From: Oopsacas minuta
Taxonomy: Eukaryota; Porifera; Hexactinellida; Lyssacinosida; Leucopsacidae
NCBI GenBank assembly: GCA_024704765.1
Contig: JAKMXF010000319.1
Location: 220,303 to 284,302 of the forward strand
Direction: 5' to 3'
DNA: 64,000 nucleotides
Below the pieces are notes generated by a model. The model saw only the letters and a list, made by a program, of their open reading frames with translations, did not search any database and had not been told where the DNA came from. Every line of letters begins with the position of its first letter. Position 1 is the first letter of the stretch. A program made the translations under genes and the position numbers. Shown here piece after piece: positions 10,353-21,801 of this stretch.

Positions 10353-12983
10353 TGAATTGAGATGCAGGTGTAATCCTATGGTTTTGCTTGTAAGATTGCA
10401 AACCAATCCCATTCTCATACTACAATTAACCGATTACGGTCGAATTGTTACATTCGTACAAAAAGGAAGACTAAAATTATATAACTTCGTTTTAACCAAT
10501 TCGCCCACTCAAATCGAGATTTCAGTACCTTATTGACGTCATTAAATCACACATTTTCCCGGCCGTATTCGGTCATAGACATTTGCTACTAAATTCGGAA
10601 TCTCAGGATTGTAAGCTCCAAAAGGAATCTATCAGATCCATAAAATTTATGTATTTCATGGATGTTTCATGAATTTGATTTGAATATTCACATTCAAAAT
10701 GGATATAGATTGGATATGGATCCATAATCGTGTGGGAAATGGATTACGGAGTGTATTTAGATTATAGTTTGTATCCATCCAGTGGTGCCTCTGGTCATGA
10801 GTTGGAAATATTTGGCATCAGTAAAAAATATCTAAACTGGAAGTCTGTATACTGAGGTTACAATACGCGGAATGCAACTATGACATGGGAGATACGCTGA
10901 AGTTTTACTGTATTGGCCCATCAAAAATAGGGGAGATTATTAGTATTTGTATGGAAACTTTACCATTGCCTGATTACTTTTGTTGAGTAGGGTAGGTCAA
11001 CCGGATTATACAGGTGTCTGTTTATGAAGGCCCCATGTACACCAAATAGAAAACGATTAATCATATCATATCACTAAAAATCATTACAAATACCAATATA
11101 TTCAATACAATAGATAACAAATTCCATCTCTAAAAAAGCCTAATCCCAGCACTCAAATGTTTGAACTTAAGTAATGAATTCAAAGCACACACATATAGTG
11201 TTCCTATACACTCACTAGAGCTCACACACGCACCCATTAGAAATCTCCAGATTGCGTGAGATATTCTAAATAAGAATTGGTTTGAGTCAATGACCCATCC
11301 ACCCATTCCTGGACAAGTGAATATGATTCTCCAATAATACCAATGTTAGGCCCTAACACATTGAACATCCCAGGAGAAACTATACTATCATTAGAAAATA
11401 CCTTCCATGCGTGACAAGAATCACCAAAACGCGGTTCTGTCCAGTGAGTGTATGTGGCTAGAACTGGATCAGGAATATTAATGAGTGGTTCCATGGGGGT
11501 CACATCTCTAGGGCTTCCTTTTTTGAAATTGGACCTTTGGAATAATTGCGCTAATTGATCCATGGCAACTACAACAACTTGTTCTTTGGCTAAAACACTG
11601 TGAAGTGGAACTTTTACATTGTCTTTCGGCTGATAATCCTTACCAATCGATTGCATAGAATGCCAGTAATAACTATTGTCATAGTCACAATAAATAGTTA
11701 ACGATCCAGGATCTTCGTATGCCTTCAGTCGTTCTGCAGGTTCTTTGATCGGATTAAATATATACACTGTACCAAGCTTTAAATCCGTATAATTCGGACC
11801 ACTATCAATTCCCAATATGGACCACCATTGCTTTTCAAAATACAAATTGATTTTTGTAAGGGATTCAGAGATTACGGAATCGACATATGGTGAAAATTTA
11901 GTGTCTGCCATCCATTCGTTACTTGAAGGTAAAGTTTGCAAGGCTAATTTGGGTAAAGCAAGTACACATCTTTTGGATCTGATAGTTTTTGCTGTGATTT
12001 ATTCGGATCATTTCTGTCAATATATTCAATACGAATTGGAAAACTTTGGCCAACATCTTCATCAAGTTTCACTAACTCAGATAGTAAATTGACTTTTACT
12101 CCATTGTTTGTGATTTTTTGGCAAAGCCTTTTTGGTATTTCATCATAACCATATTTAAGAGTAAAAAAATTGGGGCTTGAGGTGAAGTCAAGGTTGGATT
12201 GGAATCCGAATCCAGCATTTGCATTACGATTGAATAAACTTTTGAATCCAAGTGATATCTCAATCATTTTGATCGTTTCATAGGAAAGACCCATAAAACG
12301 CAGTAGAGACCCAAAATCCCATTTATATAATTCGATATTGTCAACCTTCCATTCTAATCTAACATGTTGCCATTGTTGTGGAGTAAATGGTTGTTCTCCT
12401 GGTGGATCCTGCATCATGCGAATTTTATCGAATACATCATTTAGTATAGCGAATGGATCCGCATAATTCTCTTGCTCTGCTGCACTCAAGCCGGTGTTAT
12501 ACAAGTCAAACCACACTTTAGATTCATCAGCTTGGCCAAGTGTAAAGCGAACACCTCTAATGAAGTTCAAATTATATTTGTTTCCCATTGAGAAAGGAAC
12601 AATTTCTTTCTCCAATCCTAATTCTATAGCTAATTTATAGGTCTCCCTATTGTTGTAAAAGCGCATTCCACCTTCTTCTTGTTTGATGGTTTTCCCATTG
12701 ATTGTTACAAGATTACTTTCCAACAGCCCACCAATGCGGTCCAGTTTTTCTATAATACATATGGTCTTTTTGGGATATTTCTCGTTTAATTTGTATGCGC
12801 AATAGAGTCCAGAAACTCCTGCGCCTGCAATTAGGATGTCATAGGTTTGTTCTGCAGTTGCCATTTTTCTCCGTTATAATGTCACGATCAGTTACTAAAC
12901 AAGAAGATAGTCTTTACTCATATTTTGAGTTGTTAATTATTTCTTGAATAAATCACTTATTAATGATCTTTAGTACTAAAGGT
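10353..12983. repeat. left arm of 2.6 kb inverted repeat
   Basis: Matches 21,802-24,443 in reverse complement. The arm holds amine-oxidase copy 1 plus about 120 bp upstream of its ATG and about 880 bp downstream of its stop. The match ends around aattgagatgca on one side and around the word cactaaaggtt on the other. The arms differ by scattered substitutions and small indels, so this is an old enough duplication to have diverged by a few per cent. Confidence 0.9.
11237..12864 (-). pseudogene. flavin amine oxidase (L-amino-acid-oxidase-like), copy 1, one frameshift
   Basis: Intronless. The N-terminus has the FAD Rossmann motif DILIAGAGVSGLYCAYKL, then IEKLDRIGGLLES and EEGGMRF, the arginine-bearing motif of bacterial-type flavin amine oxidases; the C-terminus has the second flavin signature IGESYS and WVDGSL. 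Such enzymes oxidise amino acids or amines to imino products and hydrogen peroxide. The reading frame breaks at a run of five T on the + strand (11,986-11,990), where copy 2 has six of the complementary base; with that one base the gene would be 1629 bases, 542 residues, exactly as for copy 2. Everything else is open. Either a fresh pseudogene or a homopolymer error in assembly. No signal peptide is seen. It is transcribed away from copy 2. Confidence 0.85.
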
Positions 12984-13147
12984 TAATTACTCATAGAGTA
13001 ATTAGTAATTATCTATAGGCAGGGCTGCAGTGGGTATCGGAATTCCCATGGGTGACTTATTTGCTATATTCCCGACATCTATATGAATATTCAACACACT
13101 TATTCGGATAAAATGAACAGTTTGTGAAATATCATAATTATCATGAC
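12984..13147. other. short spacer upstream of amine-oxidase copy 1
   Basis: AT-rich, no gene. Bases 13,140-13,147 are the left 8 bp target duplication of the adjoining hAT element. Confidence 0.5.
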
Positions 13148-14247
13148 CAGGCCCGGTGGAAGCTCGAGAGAGGTGGGGCAGCCTTGAATTGTGATGATCG
13201 CAGAGTAAATAAAGTTAATTTAATGGGATCGAGAACCCATCTAATATACATTACGAGAACAACTCCCCTAGAGATTACATTTGTTCTCAATGCAAAATCA
13301 AAGTTGAGCTTAAGTTTTGGCAGTTCAAACTAAGTGATCAAATAAATATATCTAATTCTGTAATCTATATAATATAATCTCAATTGTTGTCTGTCTGTTT
13401 ATTTGTTTGTTTGTTTGTTGTTGTTTGTTGTCTGTTGTCAAGGAAAAGATTTACGATATGCAATTTTGAAATTGTCGCATAACTATGTATTATCGTGTTA
13501 ACCAAGGAAGTAAATAGAATTCAAATAAAACTCAACTCATGCTGAATCCGATTTTCACACTTTTGGATGGGTCATAATTAAATTTATTGTTGTATTTAGG
13601 AATATAAAGTAAACAAATTTCAAAATTAAGGTACAAGTAGAATCATACTTTCAACGGCTATGCTGGGGTAATCGAGTGTGCTGAGTCTGAATATGGCATT
13701 GTAAACAAAATCTATAATATTAACTCTTAATTGTTGTTTGTTTGTTTGTTTGTTTGTCCGTTGATATGTAAATATATTGTTGTTTTATGAATATACAGGA
13801 AACAAATTAGCAAAACTCAAAATTACATAGATATTTGCTTTCAACGGCTACAAAAGGGGTTGATCTTACAAAATATTTCAATAATATATGTGCCATAATC
13901 GCATATTTGTGAATTACGTTGTTGTGAATATATCAATATTATAATACTCAAAGGGCCCGTCAATTTGGAGAATAATGGACACCTCGAGGCGTAATGCGGG
14001 GAGTTCATCGCGAAGCGACGAGCCAAAGGCTCGTAGTAATTTACAACAAAATTGTAATTATACTATAGAAGATCCTCCGGCTTGAACTCGGTGCCAAACA
14101 TATTACTCAAATATCAAACACTCAATTATATCATAAGATGACAAAATATTATCGCGAACCATGCACGCGAAATGTATATACCAAAAGATTTACATAAAAA
14201 GTGGGGCGGCTCAGGCCGTCCCAGCCGCCCCGGCTCTGCCGGCCCTG
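13148..14247. mobile_element. hAT-type non-autonomous element with nested DINE-like element
   Basis: The ends CAGGCCCGGTGG and, inverted, CAGGGCCGGCAGAG are flanked by the exact 8 bp duplication ATCATGAC (13,140-13,147 and 14,248-14,255). The interior between about 13,361 and 14,034 is a separate repeat (see next entry), so the original hAT element was about 430 bp. The right end contains a GC-rich dyad (ggggcggc / gccgcccc). No transposase is present. Confidence 0.8.
13361..14034 (+). mobile_element. DINE/Helentron-like non-autonomous element (family A, copy 1)
   Basis: It begins with the word aatctcaattgttgt, a gtttgtttg microsatellite, ggaa(a)(g)gattta and gcaattttgaaattg, continues with tandem units of roughly 110-130 bp (taaacaaatt, tcaacggcta, tgctga-tc-ga words) and ends in three small hairpins, the middle one GCGAAGC (14,010-14,016) and the last cgagccaaaggctcg (14,019-14,033). 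This 5' microsatellite, tandem core and 3' hairpin order is typical of DINE-1/Helentron-type non-autonomous elements. I cannot see the exact termini. Other copies lie at 32.9, 37.2, 39.3, 39.8 and 45.5 kb. Confidence 0.65.
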
Positions 14248-14255
14248 ATCATGAC

Positions 14256-16005
14256 TATTTAGTGCATTGCATTGTTTGCAAGATGGCTACGCTACAATCA
14301 ATTGTACATGCAATTGACAACGCTGCTAAAGTCAAAGATAATTATTACAGAATGAAATTTTCAATAAATACGCTTTAGCGTATTTGCTTTCCTGAATGAG
14401 CGCTGGGGGCTAGAAAATTGCTCCAAAACTAAAATTTAATCTCCTAGAAGAAGATTTTGGCTGAAATTTACGTCACATTTGACCAATCAGGATAATTAGT
14501 CCCCCAAAACATTTTATTTTGTATCTTTGAAAATTGAAAAATTGTTTGGAAGAAATATTCCGACGAAAAGAATAAGCCTGGGCACTTATTCAATGAAAAC
14601 GGAAAATAGTATTTTAGGAAAATTCTCATGCGTTTCTAATGTTAGGGTAAATTCAATTCGTTGATAATAATAATTTTGGATTTACTTATTTCTACCTGTA
14701 ATATTTGATCGCTGATTAGAAATGTAATAGCCATTTTATACAAGAAAACAGCAATAGGTTGCAATAATTACTAAAAATGCATAGAATATTTTAAGCAGAC
14801 GCCTGAGAGGCTGCTAATACGAATGCGAAGCATTTTTCTGAATCTGCGCAGATCAAGCAAGCGAAGCGTATTTATGTAAAATGAATATAAAAGATAGATA
14901 TAAACTTACAGTGAGTGTGTTTAAGACAGTCAATGTTGTGTGCGTGTGTTTCAATGTTGGATTGAGATGTTGACAGTTTATAGTATAGTAATGCATTCAA
15001 AGTATCTTGAAATTTATACTTAACTTGGTAGGTGGGTTAAGCTTAAGAGTCTATCTATACACTGATATTAAGTATTAGCTGTATTTGTTAATGCTTAATG
15101 CATATAATGAAAAGTGGATTTGCCTGGCTTGGACAAGCTGGAATACCTTCCTAAGCGAATTTATATGTCACCCTTAGGGTATCCTGGATTATCACGGGAT
15201 ATATTACTTCATATCCAGAGTTGAGTTTCTGAAGTAACCTATAACTGCAGGTATAAGGACATGTTATTCGGAAACACAAATGTTAGGACTCACTTTCGTT
15301 CCTAACTGAAGTCACGCAAATGATGAGTACACGTTTCGTATAAGGAACACCATTATTATGAACCACAGGCTGAGATTTGGCAAAAATTAAGGAACTCTTA
15401 AGAAGTGCGTACATACAGGGGCGCCCGCAAGCATACTCACTATACGCAGGTGCGTATAGTAAATGTCTCTAATATTTTTCCTGTACCGACTATACTATAG
15501 TACATTGCAGTGTGTTTCTCGACCTTTTCGAACTGCTACATAATTATTTTATTAATAAATTTCAAGACACACCTTTCAAGGTGGCATTCAATCAGCGTAA
15601 CCGGTGTGAGAATGTACTACAATTATATGTAGTAAATTAGTACTTTGATATCCAGAGGTGAAGCTAAGCCCCTTGAAAGTACATTAAACAAAATTCTATT
15701 ATGCCAGTGACATTTTGGTGGCAACTCAAAGGCGATGCCACAACTGGGAGCAATAGGATGGCAGGAATCATTTCTAGTGGGGCACAAAAATTTTTCGGAA
15801 TACAGACTGGCTATTATGTGTGGCGGTGAAATTGGAATAGTATGTAATTTAAGCGAATTATTATTCATTTTGGCTACTGGAACTGAAACCAAATCAGAAA
15901 GTAAACCGGAACTATGACGTAAGCAAAAATGTATATTTTTGATAGTTATCAATTTTGGATAAATAACTGTTTATTGTCATAATTATTGTATAGAAAATTC
16001 ATTTA
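14256..16005. other. intergenic with hairpin clusters, no supported gene
   Basis: Short GC-rich hairpins cluster at about 14,350-14,375 (aaatacgctttagcgtatt) and 14,790-14,880 (two GCGAAGC mini-hairpins, at the words atgcgaagcat and aagcgaagcgta). Bases about 15,418-15,470 contain caggggcgcccgcaag and an actatacgca/tgcgtatagt dyad, possibly the end of a hAT-like element. An open frame at 15,623-15,952 (-) has no recognisable domain and overlaps another open frame on the other strand; I do not call it a gene. Confidence 0.5.
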
Positions 16006-16106
16006 CAGTAGAGTCTCGTTAATACGAACACGGTTAAGGAGTAACTGCAAATAAGGAGTATGAATTTTGGCAGTCCACTGGTGTATGTATTAACGAGAGT
16101 CTACTG
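16006..16106. mobile_element. pogo/mariner-like MITE
   Basis: The 101 bp element has ends CAGTAGAGTCTCGTTAATAC and, inverted, CAGTAGACTCTCGTTAATAC, differing at one position, flanked by TA. It cannot code. This terminal sequence is the common Tc1/mariner-pogo type. Confidence 0.85.
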
Positions 16107-18320
16107 TAGTCACCATCTGTTCCCTTTGAGATAATTATTCATATTTTCTGCCGGTGAGGGCTGTTTTGATTTCAAATTATGGATTACTTTTCAGGCCGCT
16201 TGTGCTAAAAATTATTATAAGGTGGATATTGTACATCTAAGGCTCCCGAACAAAATTAGGATGGGAACGACTGCCTATGGCCACATTTTCGATTCCAACT
16301 TGCATATTAAAAGCGGCTGTCTGCACTTCGCCTGTAAATTATCCAAGGGCTAACATTTCAAATCTCATCGAATCAACTTTTAATCACCAAATTCGTACTT
16401 AGCGTCAAATTGCTTTTCTAGATTGATTTTCTTGATATTTCTTTCATACTCAACATGAATACACAATACTATCGTCTGTTTCGTTATTAATGCATGCTAC
16501 ATATAAAATTAATTCTTTCATCGTAGACACAATCTGTTATGCCATCGGTCATTTGTATAAAGAAATGCTTAGGTAGACCTTATCCTGTTATCCTATCAGT
16601 CATTTGTATAAATGCTTAGGTAGACCGTATCTGTTATCCTATTGGTAACTTGTATAAATGCTTAGGTAGACCTTATCTGTTATGCTAACGTTCATTATTA
16701 TCTGTTTGCAAATATTTACATAGATGGTACTAGCATTGATATGATATGTTGCCCTTAACGGCATTACCTTGTTGTCACATAATATCATACTTGTAATCTC
16801 CAACAAGTTTATGATAACTATAACAGGAAAAAATTTCTAATTATATTGGACATATAATAGCACTCAATGTTCCATAGTTTTTATGGAAGATTAGCCAATA
16901 AATGTGTGCTTAGCTTAACTCCAATATATATTGATCCGATTTGGAGTAGGTTTAATCAAACGTTGCATGTAAAGTAAACAAATAGCTGATATCTCGAAAT
17001 ATACTTAGAGACTTACTCTCAACAGACATATAGGGTAATCAAGCACGCTGAATCGGAATATGATATTTCAATACTACGTGCCTAGTATTGATCTCATTCC
17101 CGTTGCAATAGCTGATTAAATATTTCAGTACTGAGCTGGTAAAGTTTATACATTTATCGTATATACTCTACATGCCAACCTGAGTGAAGAAACCACGGGA
17201 CGGAGGTACTAATATAGCTCCGCTCCACCTTCCACTCCTGAATCATAAATGGAACGTGCTCCTTTAATGCTCTGTAATATATCGGGACATCGCTGGACGC
17301 AGCATATTTGCTACAAAAATGCAAATATGGTGCTAAAATTCGGGGCAATAATGATTTGACAAATTCGGAAACAATATGATTATTTGGTTGTAATTTCTTC
17401 ACTTCCTACTGTTAATAATCGTAACATTTCAAGATGTTCATTATCTTGAGAAGAAGTTATTGAAAACGTTTGGTTAACTAGAGAATACTCCAAATGTCCA
17501 TCACACCTAAATCTCTCTTTCTATCATCTGGGTAACTTACTCATCAGTTTTTATGAGTGTGATAACATTGCAGTTTGGTATCTCGGCAGTAGAGTACTAC
17601 GATATTACACATTTCCAGATTATCGTGTTGAATATGAATCCCGTGGGTTAGCAGTGAGTGAGAATTTTCAGATTACTATGCATAGCTGTATACTATAATG
17701 TTATTAGGATATACGAGCCTAATAATTGTGTGTATTTTGAATAATTACTTTTCATATATCTTAACATATACGAGTAATGTTTATTATATCCCACTTACTA
17801 TCTGATAACAATGATATAATAAACATTGAACAACTTATTATGTCAGACTTGCTCGCAGCAACATTGGCGGTCCTATCACTAAAATTGGGGGAACAAAACT
17901 GGAGAGTGGTATGTGTTGGGTCCTGAACACATAATATATTGATTGTACAGTTAAACATGTTGAGGCCAAGGTATAACTATGGGGCAGCAATGAACCCTTT
18001 GCCATCTCGCCTAAAGGCGCTAAATGCTACTTGTTATACTTCATATTGAGTGAACTTGATTGAATTGGATTTGTTGAATTCACAGAAATCCTACATTTTA
18101 TTGGACTGTCATAATTACAGCGGTGCTTATTGATAGCAAAGTCGACTTCGCGTATTAAAAGATGCGTAGAAAAATAGCATTCTATACTATTATAGAAATT
18201 TTATAGAATATAAAGATGGAGGACGATCTGTGGCTGCCATATATGACTCGCCTTACCATTTCAGACGGCAGACCAAATATAGCGTGACTAAACCAGCTAC
18301 AGTAGATACAGCAGTAGAAA
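16107..18320. repeat. intergenic repeats: 54 bp tandem and dispersed family C
   Basis: At 16,525-16,690 a unit of about 50-58 bp (tatctgttatcctat, tcatttgtataaa, tgcttaggtagacc) occurs three times in tandem. It is followed by a word block (gatggtactagcattgatat, gttgcccttaacggcattacc) that recurs at 24.54-24.66, 38.80 and 45.02 kb. Bases about 16,960-17,070 hold one degenerate family A unit. Bases 17,776-17,827 form a perfect 15 bp inverted pair aatgtttattatatc. The open frame at 17,154-17,402 (-) has no recognisable domain. No gene is supported. Confidence 0.6.
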
Positions 18321-18322
18321 AG

Positions 18323-18333
18323 TTTATATAAGG
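18323..18333 (+). promoter_or_regulatory. candidate TATA box
   Basis: The word tttatataagg lies 123 bp before the ATG of the next gene. Position and sequence fit a TATA element of a gene with a short 5' untranslated leader; there is no other evidence for a start site. Confidence 0.4.
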
Positions 18334-18455
18334 ATCTACACCATAGTAGAATTTATTTCTCGATAGTATTCTTATATTGAGTATACACTGTAATTCAGTT
18401 TTAATCTTCAATTTCCTTCTTTACACACTATTATAACTCATTGCTTGTAACAATA

Positions 18456-19415
18456 ATGGCAAGTGTAGGTTGTGTTATTGCGCCACCAACCGAGACCCAA
18501 CCGCCGGATTTCGATAGTCCTTTGATCATAGAACCAAAACAGCCTCAGAATGTGCTAACGTTGGGTAATTTGGCTCCACTTGTTGGCACCTGGGTTAACG
18601 CGCCTAACACATTTGGGTACAATGTGATGCCACTACCTCAAATGTATGATGAGACAGGAGGTGTAATGGTACCTTCGTACATCCTGAAGAATAATCAATA
18701 TTATGAAGAGATGACGTTTTCAGCAATCAACGGTGTAGCTCCTAATCGCGGTGGTCAAGGTACTCAGGTTTGCAATACGCTGTTTTATGAACAGCGAGTT
18801 TATCTTAGTGAAAATCCTGATCAAAATAAATTACTGCATGCAGAAAACGGGTCTTGGCTGAATTTCACTAGTAGGGAACAATTTCTTGGGCCATATGGAC
18901 AGACACCTCTTCCCAATAGTACCCCTCCAGTTTTACTATATCAAATTGGGAAGCAAATGTCAGTGCCTCATGGTAACTCTATTCTAGCTGTTGGTACGTC
19001 TAGTATTGATAAAAGTGGCCGACAGCCTGATATTCCCGATATTCCATTGATTAAACCACAAGGTGTTAATACATCTCAATACGATGATCAATCAGTAGGG
19101 AATCCGAATGTAACATATACATCAAATCCAAATCTAGTCATACAGCAGGGTCTAACAGGAGAAAAGATCGCTGAATACATCAAACTTGAAGTTGATTCAA
19201 AACCAGTAGCTCCGCCAACAAACATTGGATTCGAGCAAAAGTTTTCAAAAGTAACCAGCTACAAGCAAACTGTGTGGATTATAGCTAGTAAAGATCTTGG
19301 GCAGTTTGACCGTTTACTATACTCGCAGACAATTGGGTTACAATTGATAATCAATGGTACTAAAGTGGAATTCCCTCATGTTACTTCGAATGCGCTAGTT
19401 CGGAAAACTTTCTAA
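18456..19415 (+). CDS. uncharacterised protein, possible nitrobindin/FABP-like beta-barrel of bacterial type
   Basis: Intronless, 319 residues from ATG at 18,456; an in-frame TTG lies 15 bases upstream but the ATG with aataATGG context is the natural start. No signal peptide or membrane segment is evident. Residues 36-47 read LGNLAPLVGTWV, the short Gly-x-Trp opening strand seen in nitrobindin-like and FABP-like barrels; further landmarks are APNRGGQG (95-102), FYEQRVY (110-116), LLHAENGSWL (126-135) and SVPHGNSILAVG (169-180). I recall this set of motifs from bacterial hypothetical proteins proposed to bind haem or lipid, but I cannot confirm a ligand. The C-terminal 130 residues look like a separate domain of no known type. 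The gene sits between the two divergent amine-oxidase copies, so a shared role is possible but unproven. Confidence 0.7.
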   Translation: MASVGCVIAPPTETQPPDFDSPLIIEPKQPQNVLTLGNLAPLVGTWVNAPNTFGYNVMPLPQMYDETGGVMVPSYILKNNQYYEEMTFSAINGVAPNRGGQGTQVCNTLFYEQRVYLSENPDQNKLLHAENGSWLNFTSREQFLGPYGQTPLPNSTPPVLLYQIGKQMSVPHGNSILAVGTSSIDKSGRQPDIPDIPLIKPQGVNTSQYDDQSVGNPNVTYTSNPNLVIQQGLTGEKIAEYIKLEVDSKPVAPPTNIGFEQKFSKVTSYKQTVWIIASKDLGQFDRLLYSQTIGLQLIINGTKVEFPHVTSNALVRKTF

Positions 19416-21801
19416 CTTGGTATTTCCTTTCTTTCTTTCTTTCTTACTATTCCCATTACTAGTTTACTATCCCCCATATATCTTTAGATGTTAAACTTTC
19501 CTTTTTTGCTGTATTTGTGAGTAGATTGAGTTATTATCTTGTGTGTTAAATTCCTGACTTACACATGTGTTGGCGGTCGATATTGTCTGAAAAATGTTGG
19601 ATCAGATCATATTCCTAGATTAGAGAAAGGTCACATTTTCTGAGGGGATAACGTTCTTAATATTACAATATCGCTTAGAAATTCGGTCACCGAAATATAC
19701 ATAATGAAATAGCCCGTAAACTACGTTTTCTATAATCATAATATTTTCATAGTGGTTACTTAATTAACAGTGTAGAGGTAATTATTTGCTATCATAGGTT
19801 GCAATATATACGTAATAATCTTTTTCAGCATGAATTCAATTTTGTTTGGGAACACAAAGAGTTCTCACTAGCACCTTTGGCCCTTACAGTACAAGAGGTA
19901 ACCCCTGGAATATAATTTATAACTCGTAACTTCACTTCAAATACTGTGAAATTCGCATTCAGCTTTTCCTCGGAAATATCGTTAAAATATCAGAATATTT
20001 ATTGTGTCAAACCTTGTATACATAAATTGGTAAATACGAACATAGTCAGCACAAACAGTTTTCCCCTTAAGCCTTATTAGCCACATTCATCCGGCCTCAT
20101 TGCTCGTTTTATCGACCCAGAATTCTCTAAATGCGGAAATTCTGCTTGGAGATTGCGATACTTTTTTGCCAGAAAATGAAACAAAGATACACTAAGGAAT
20201 TGAAAATGTAAAATTTATCAAGAATTGGCTTGGAATGTGGTATATACATTCGATATAATATGAGAAACCAGTCCTTCATCTCGGAAAATCGAGTTTTCTA
20301 ATTAGATGGCTGAAAGGAAATGTATCTTCATTTAGATTGGCTGCGATTTGAATCGACCGGCCGTTGACATGCGAGTTGGCTTTATTCTACTCACGTTTAA
20401 TTATACAATCAGGTATTAGTAGACATATGACTCATTGATTGATCTTCTATAATTTTCAATCGTAATTGTTGTCTGTATGTTTGTCTTACTTTGTAAAAAT
20501 ATCTGGTGGCTATGCCACCAAACCACCCGATTTGTCAAGCACTCAACACGCACAAAACTCCTGTTTTAGCGTTATTGAAAATAACAAGCCAGAGGAATAC
20601 ATTTATAATCGAAGGATGGAAATCGTTAGGGATCGAAACTTTAAATTTGAATGTGTATATGGTCTGGTATAAGAACATTTTCTAGATTATAGCCGAAATC
20701 TTCGAAACTCTCTGAGATGGTGTTAAGATATTTTGAGCCATCAGAATTGATGTTTTCTAAATATCTATAAGATTGGCCTCTGGGATATTCAGAGTTAATG
20801 GTGTCCAAAGACTCTTATGTATTCAAATGGTAATGCTTAATTTGTTATTTCGATCAGTGCGATTTAAGAGTCAGGAATTTCCTCTACACAGTAGTTGGGA
20901 ATTTGGTCAACGGTTCTCATTAAAGTTGTAAATAGACCAAATGATACTAGGGAGACGTATGAATATTTCGAGAAATTGTAAGCTTTATGTATTTCAAAGA
21001 AGACAGAAGCTCTATTGTATTTTGGTTGATATATCTTCATGATTTACTGGGATGAGAATGAATTGTATACCGAGAAATGGATCTTTACAAATGTTTCAGG
21101 AATTTACAATTCAGGGGAAGATCGATTGCACTACCACCCACTAGTGGAAGAATTCATTAAGTTATGTGTGGGCTTGAGTCTATATGTCGTGTATGACCTA
21201 TTGAACAGCAAATTAATTAACTTAATATCCTAATATTTAGTTACAAAACGCCCATAAGTGATAAAGTTCAACTATACGTACTTAATCTAAATGCTTGGGT
21301 AGACAATATCTGTTATGTCATCGGTCATTTTGATCATTTGCAAATAATGTGCACGGGTCGTACCGCCACATTTTCAATGTATATTTTCTTCAATCTCACA
21401 ATATTTCTGGAATATGGGATTTTCTGCATTATTACATAGTGCATTATTCTTCTATTTTTAGCATTTTATAGCTTTATGGAAAACAATCAATATAGTACTA
21501 ATGTGTGCGTATTGAATTATCAATTTATAATTACGTAACCCATCGAAATAATATTGTGTAACCTTCTTTTCCAATTATCTGTTATTAGAACCCGATTTGT
21601 GTATACGTGTCTTTCACACTCTGTTTCAAAATTATATGCGGATTCAATTTTGCAGTATAATCTAAAATCTATGTACTGCGATATACTGCTAATATCAGGG
21701 GCGTAGGGCCCCAAACAAAGGAGGGGCTCCATAACTTCAGCTCCGAAGAGTTTTTTCGTAAATTCTTCCGACTTAGCTAATGATAATAAAGAATATAAGC
21801 T
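19416..21801. other. intergenic, repeat fragments only
   Basis: A (tttc)n microsatellite lies at 19,425-19,446. Bases 20,455-20,520 carry the 5' words of family A (caatcgtaattgttgtctg) without the rest. Bases 21,285-21,345 match family C (tgcttgggtagac, tatctgttatg). Bases about 21,697-21,730 carry caggggcgtagggcccc, like a hAT end. No gene is supported. Confidence 0.55.

Noticed and set aside
15623-15952. Open frame of 109 codons on the minus strand
   Set aside because: No recognisable domain, no exon neighbours, and an overlapping open frame of 60 codons on the other strand; repeats surround it.
17154-17402. Open frame of 82 codons on the minus strand
   Set aside because: It looks protein-like in places but I could not link it to any family or to neighbouring exons.
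18441-18455. TTG upstream start for the barrel protein
   Set aside because: Animal genes use ATG; the ATG at 18,456 is in frame and in good context.
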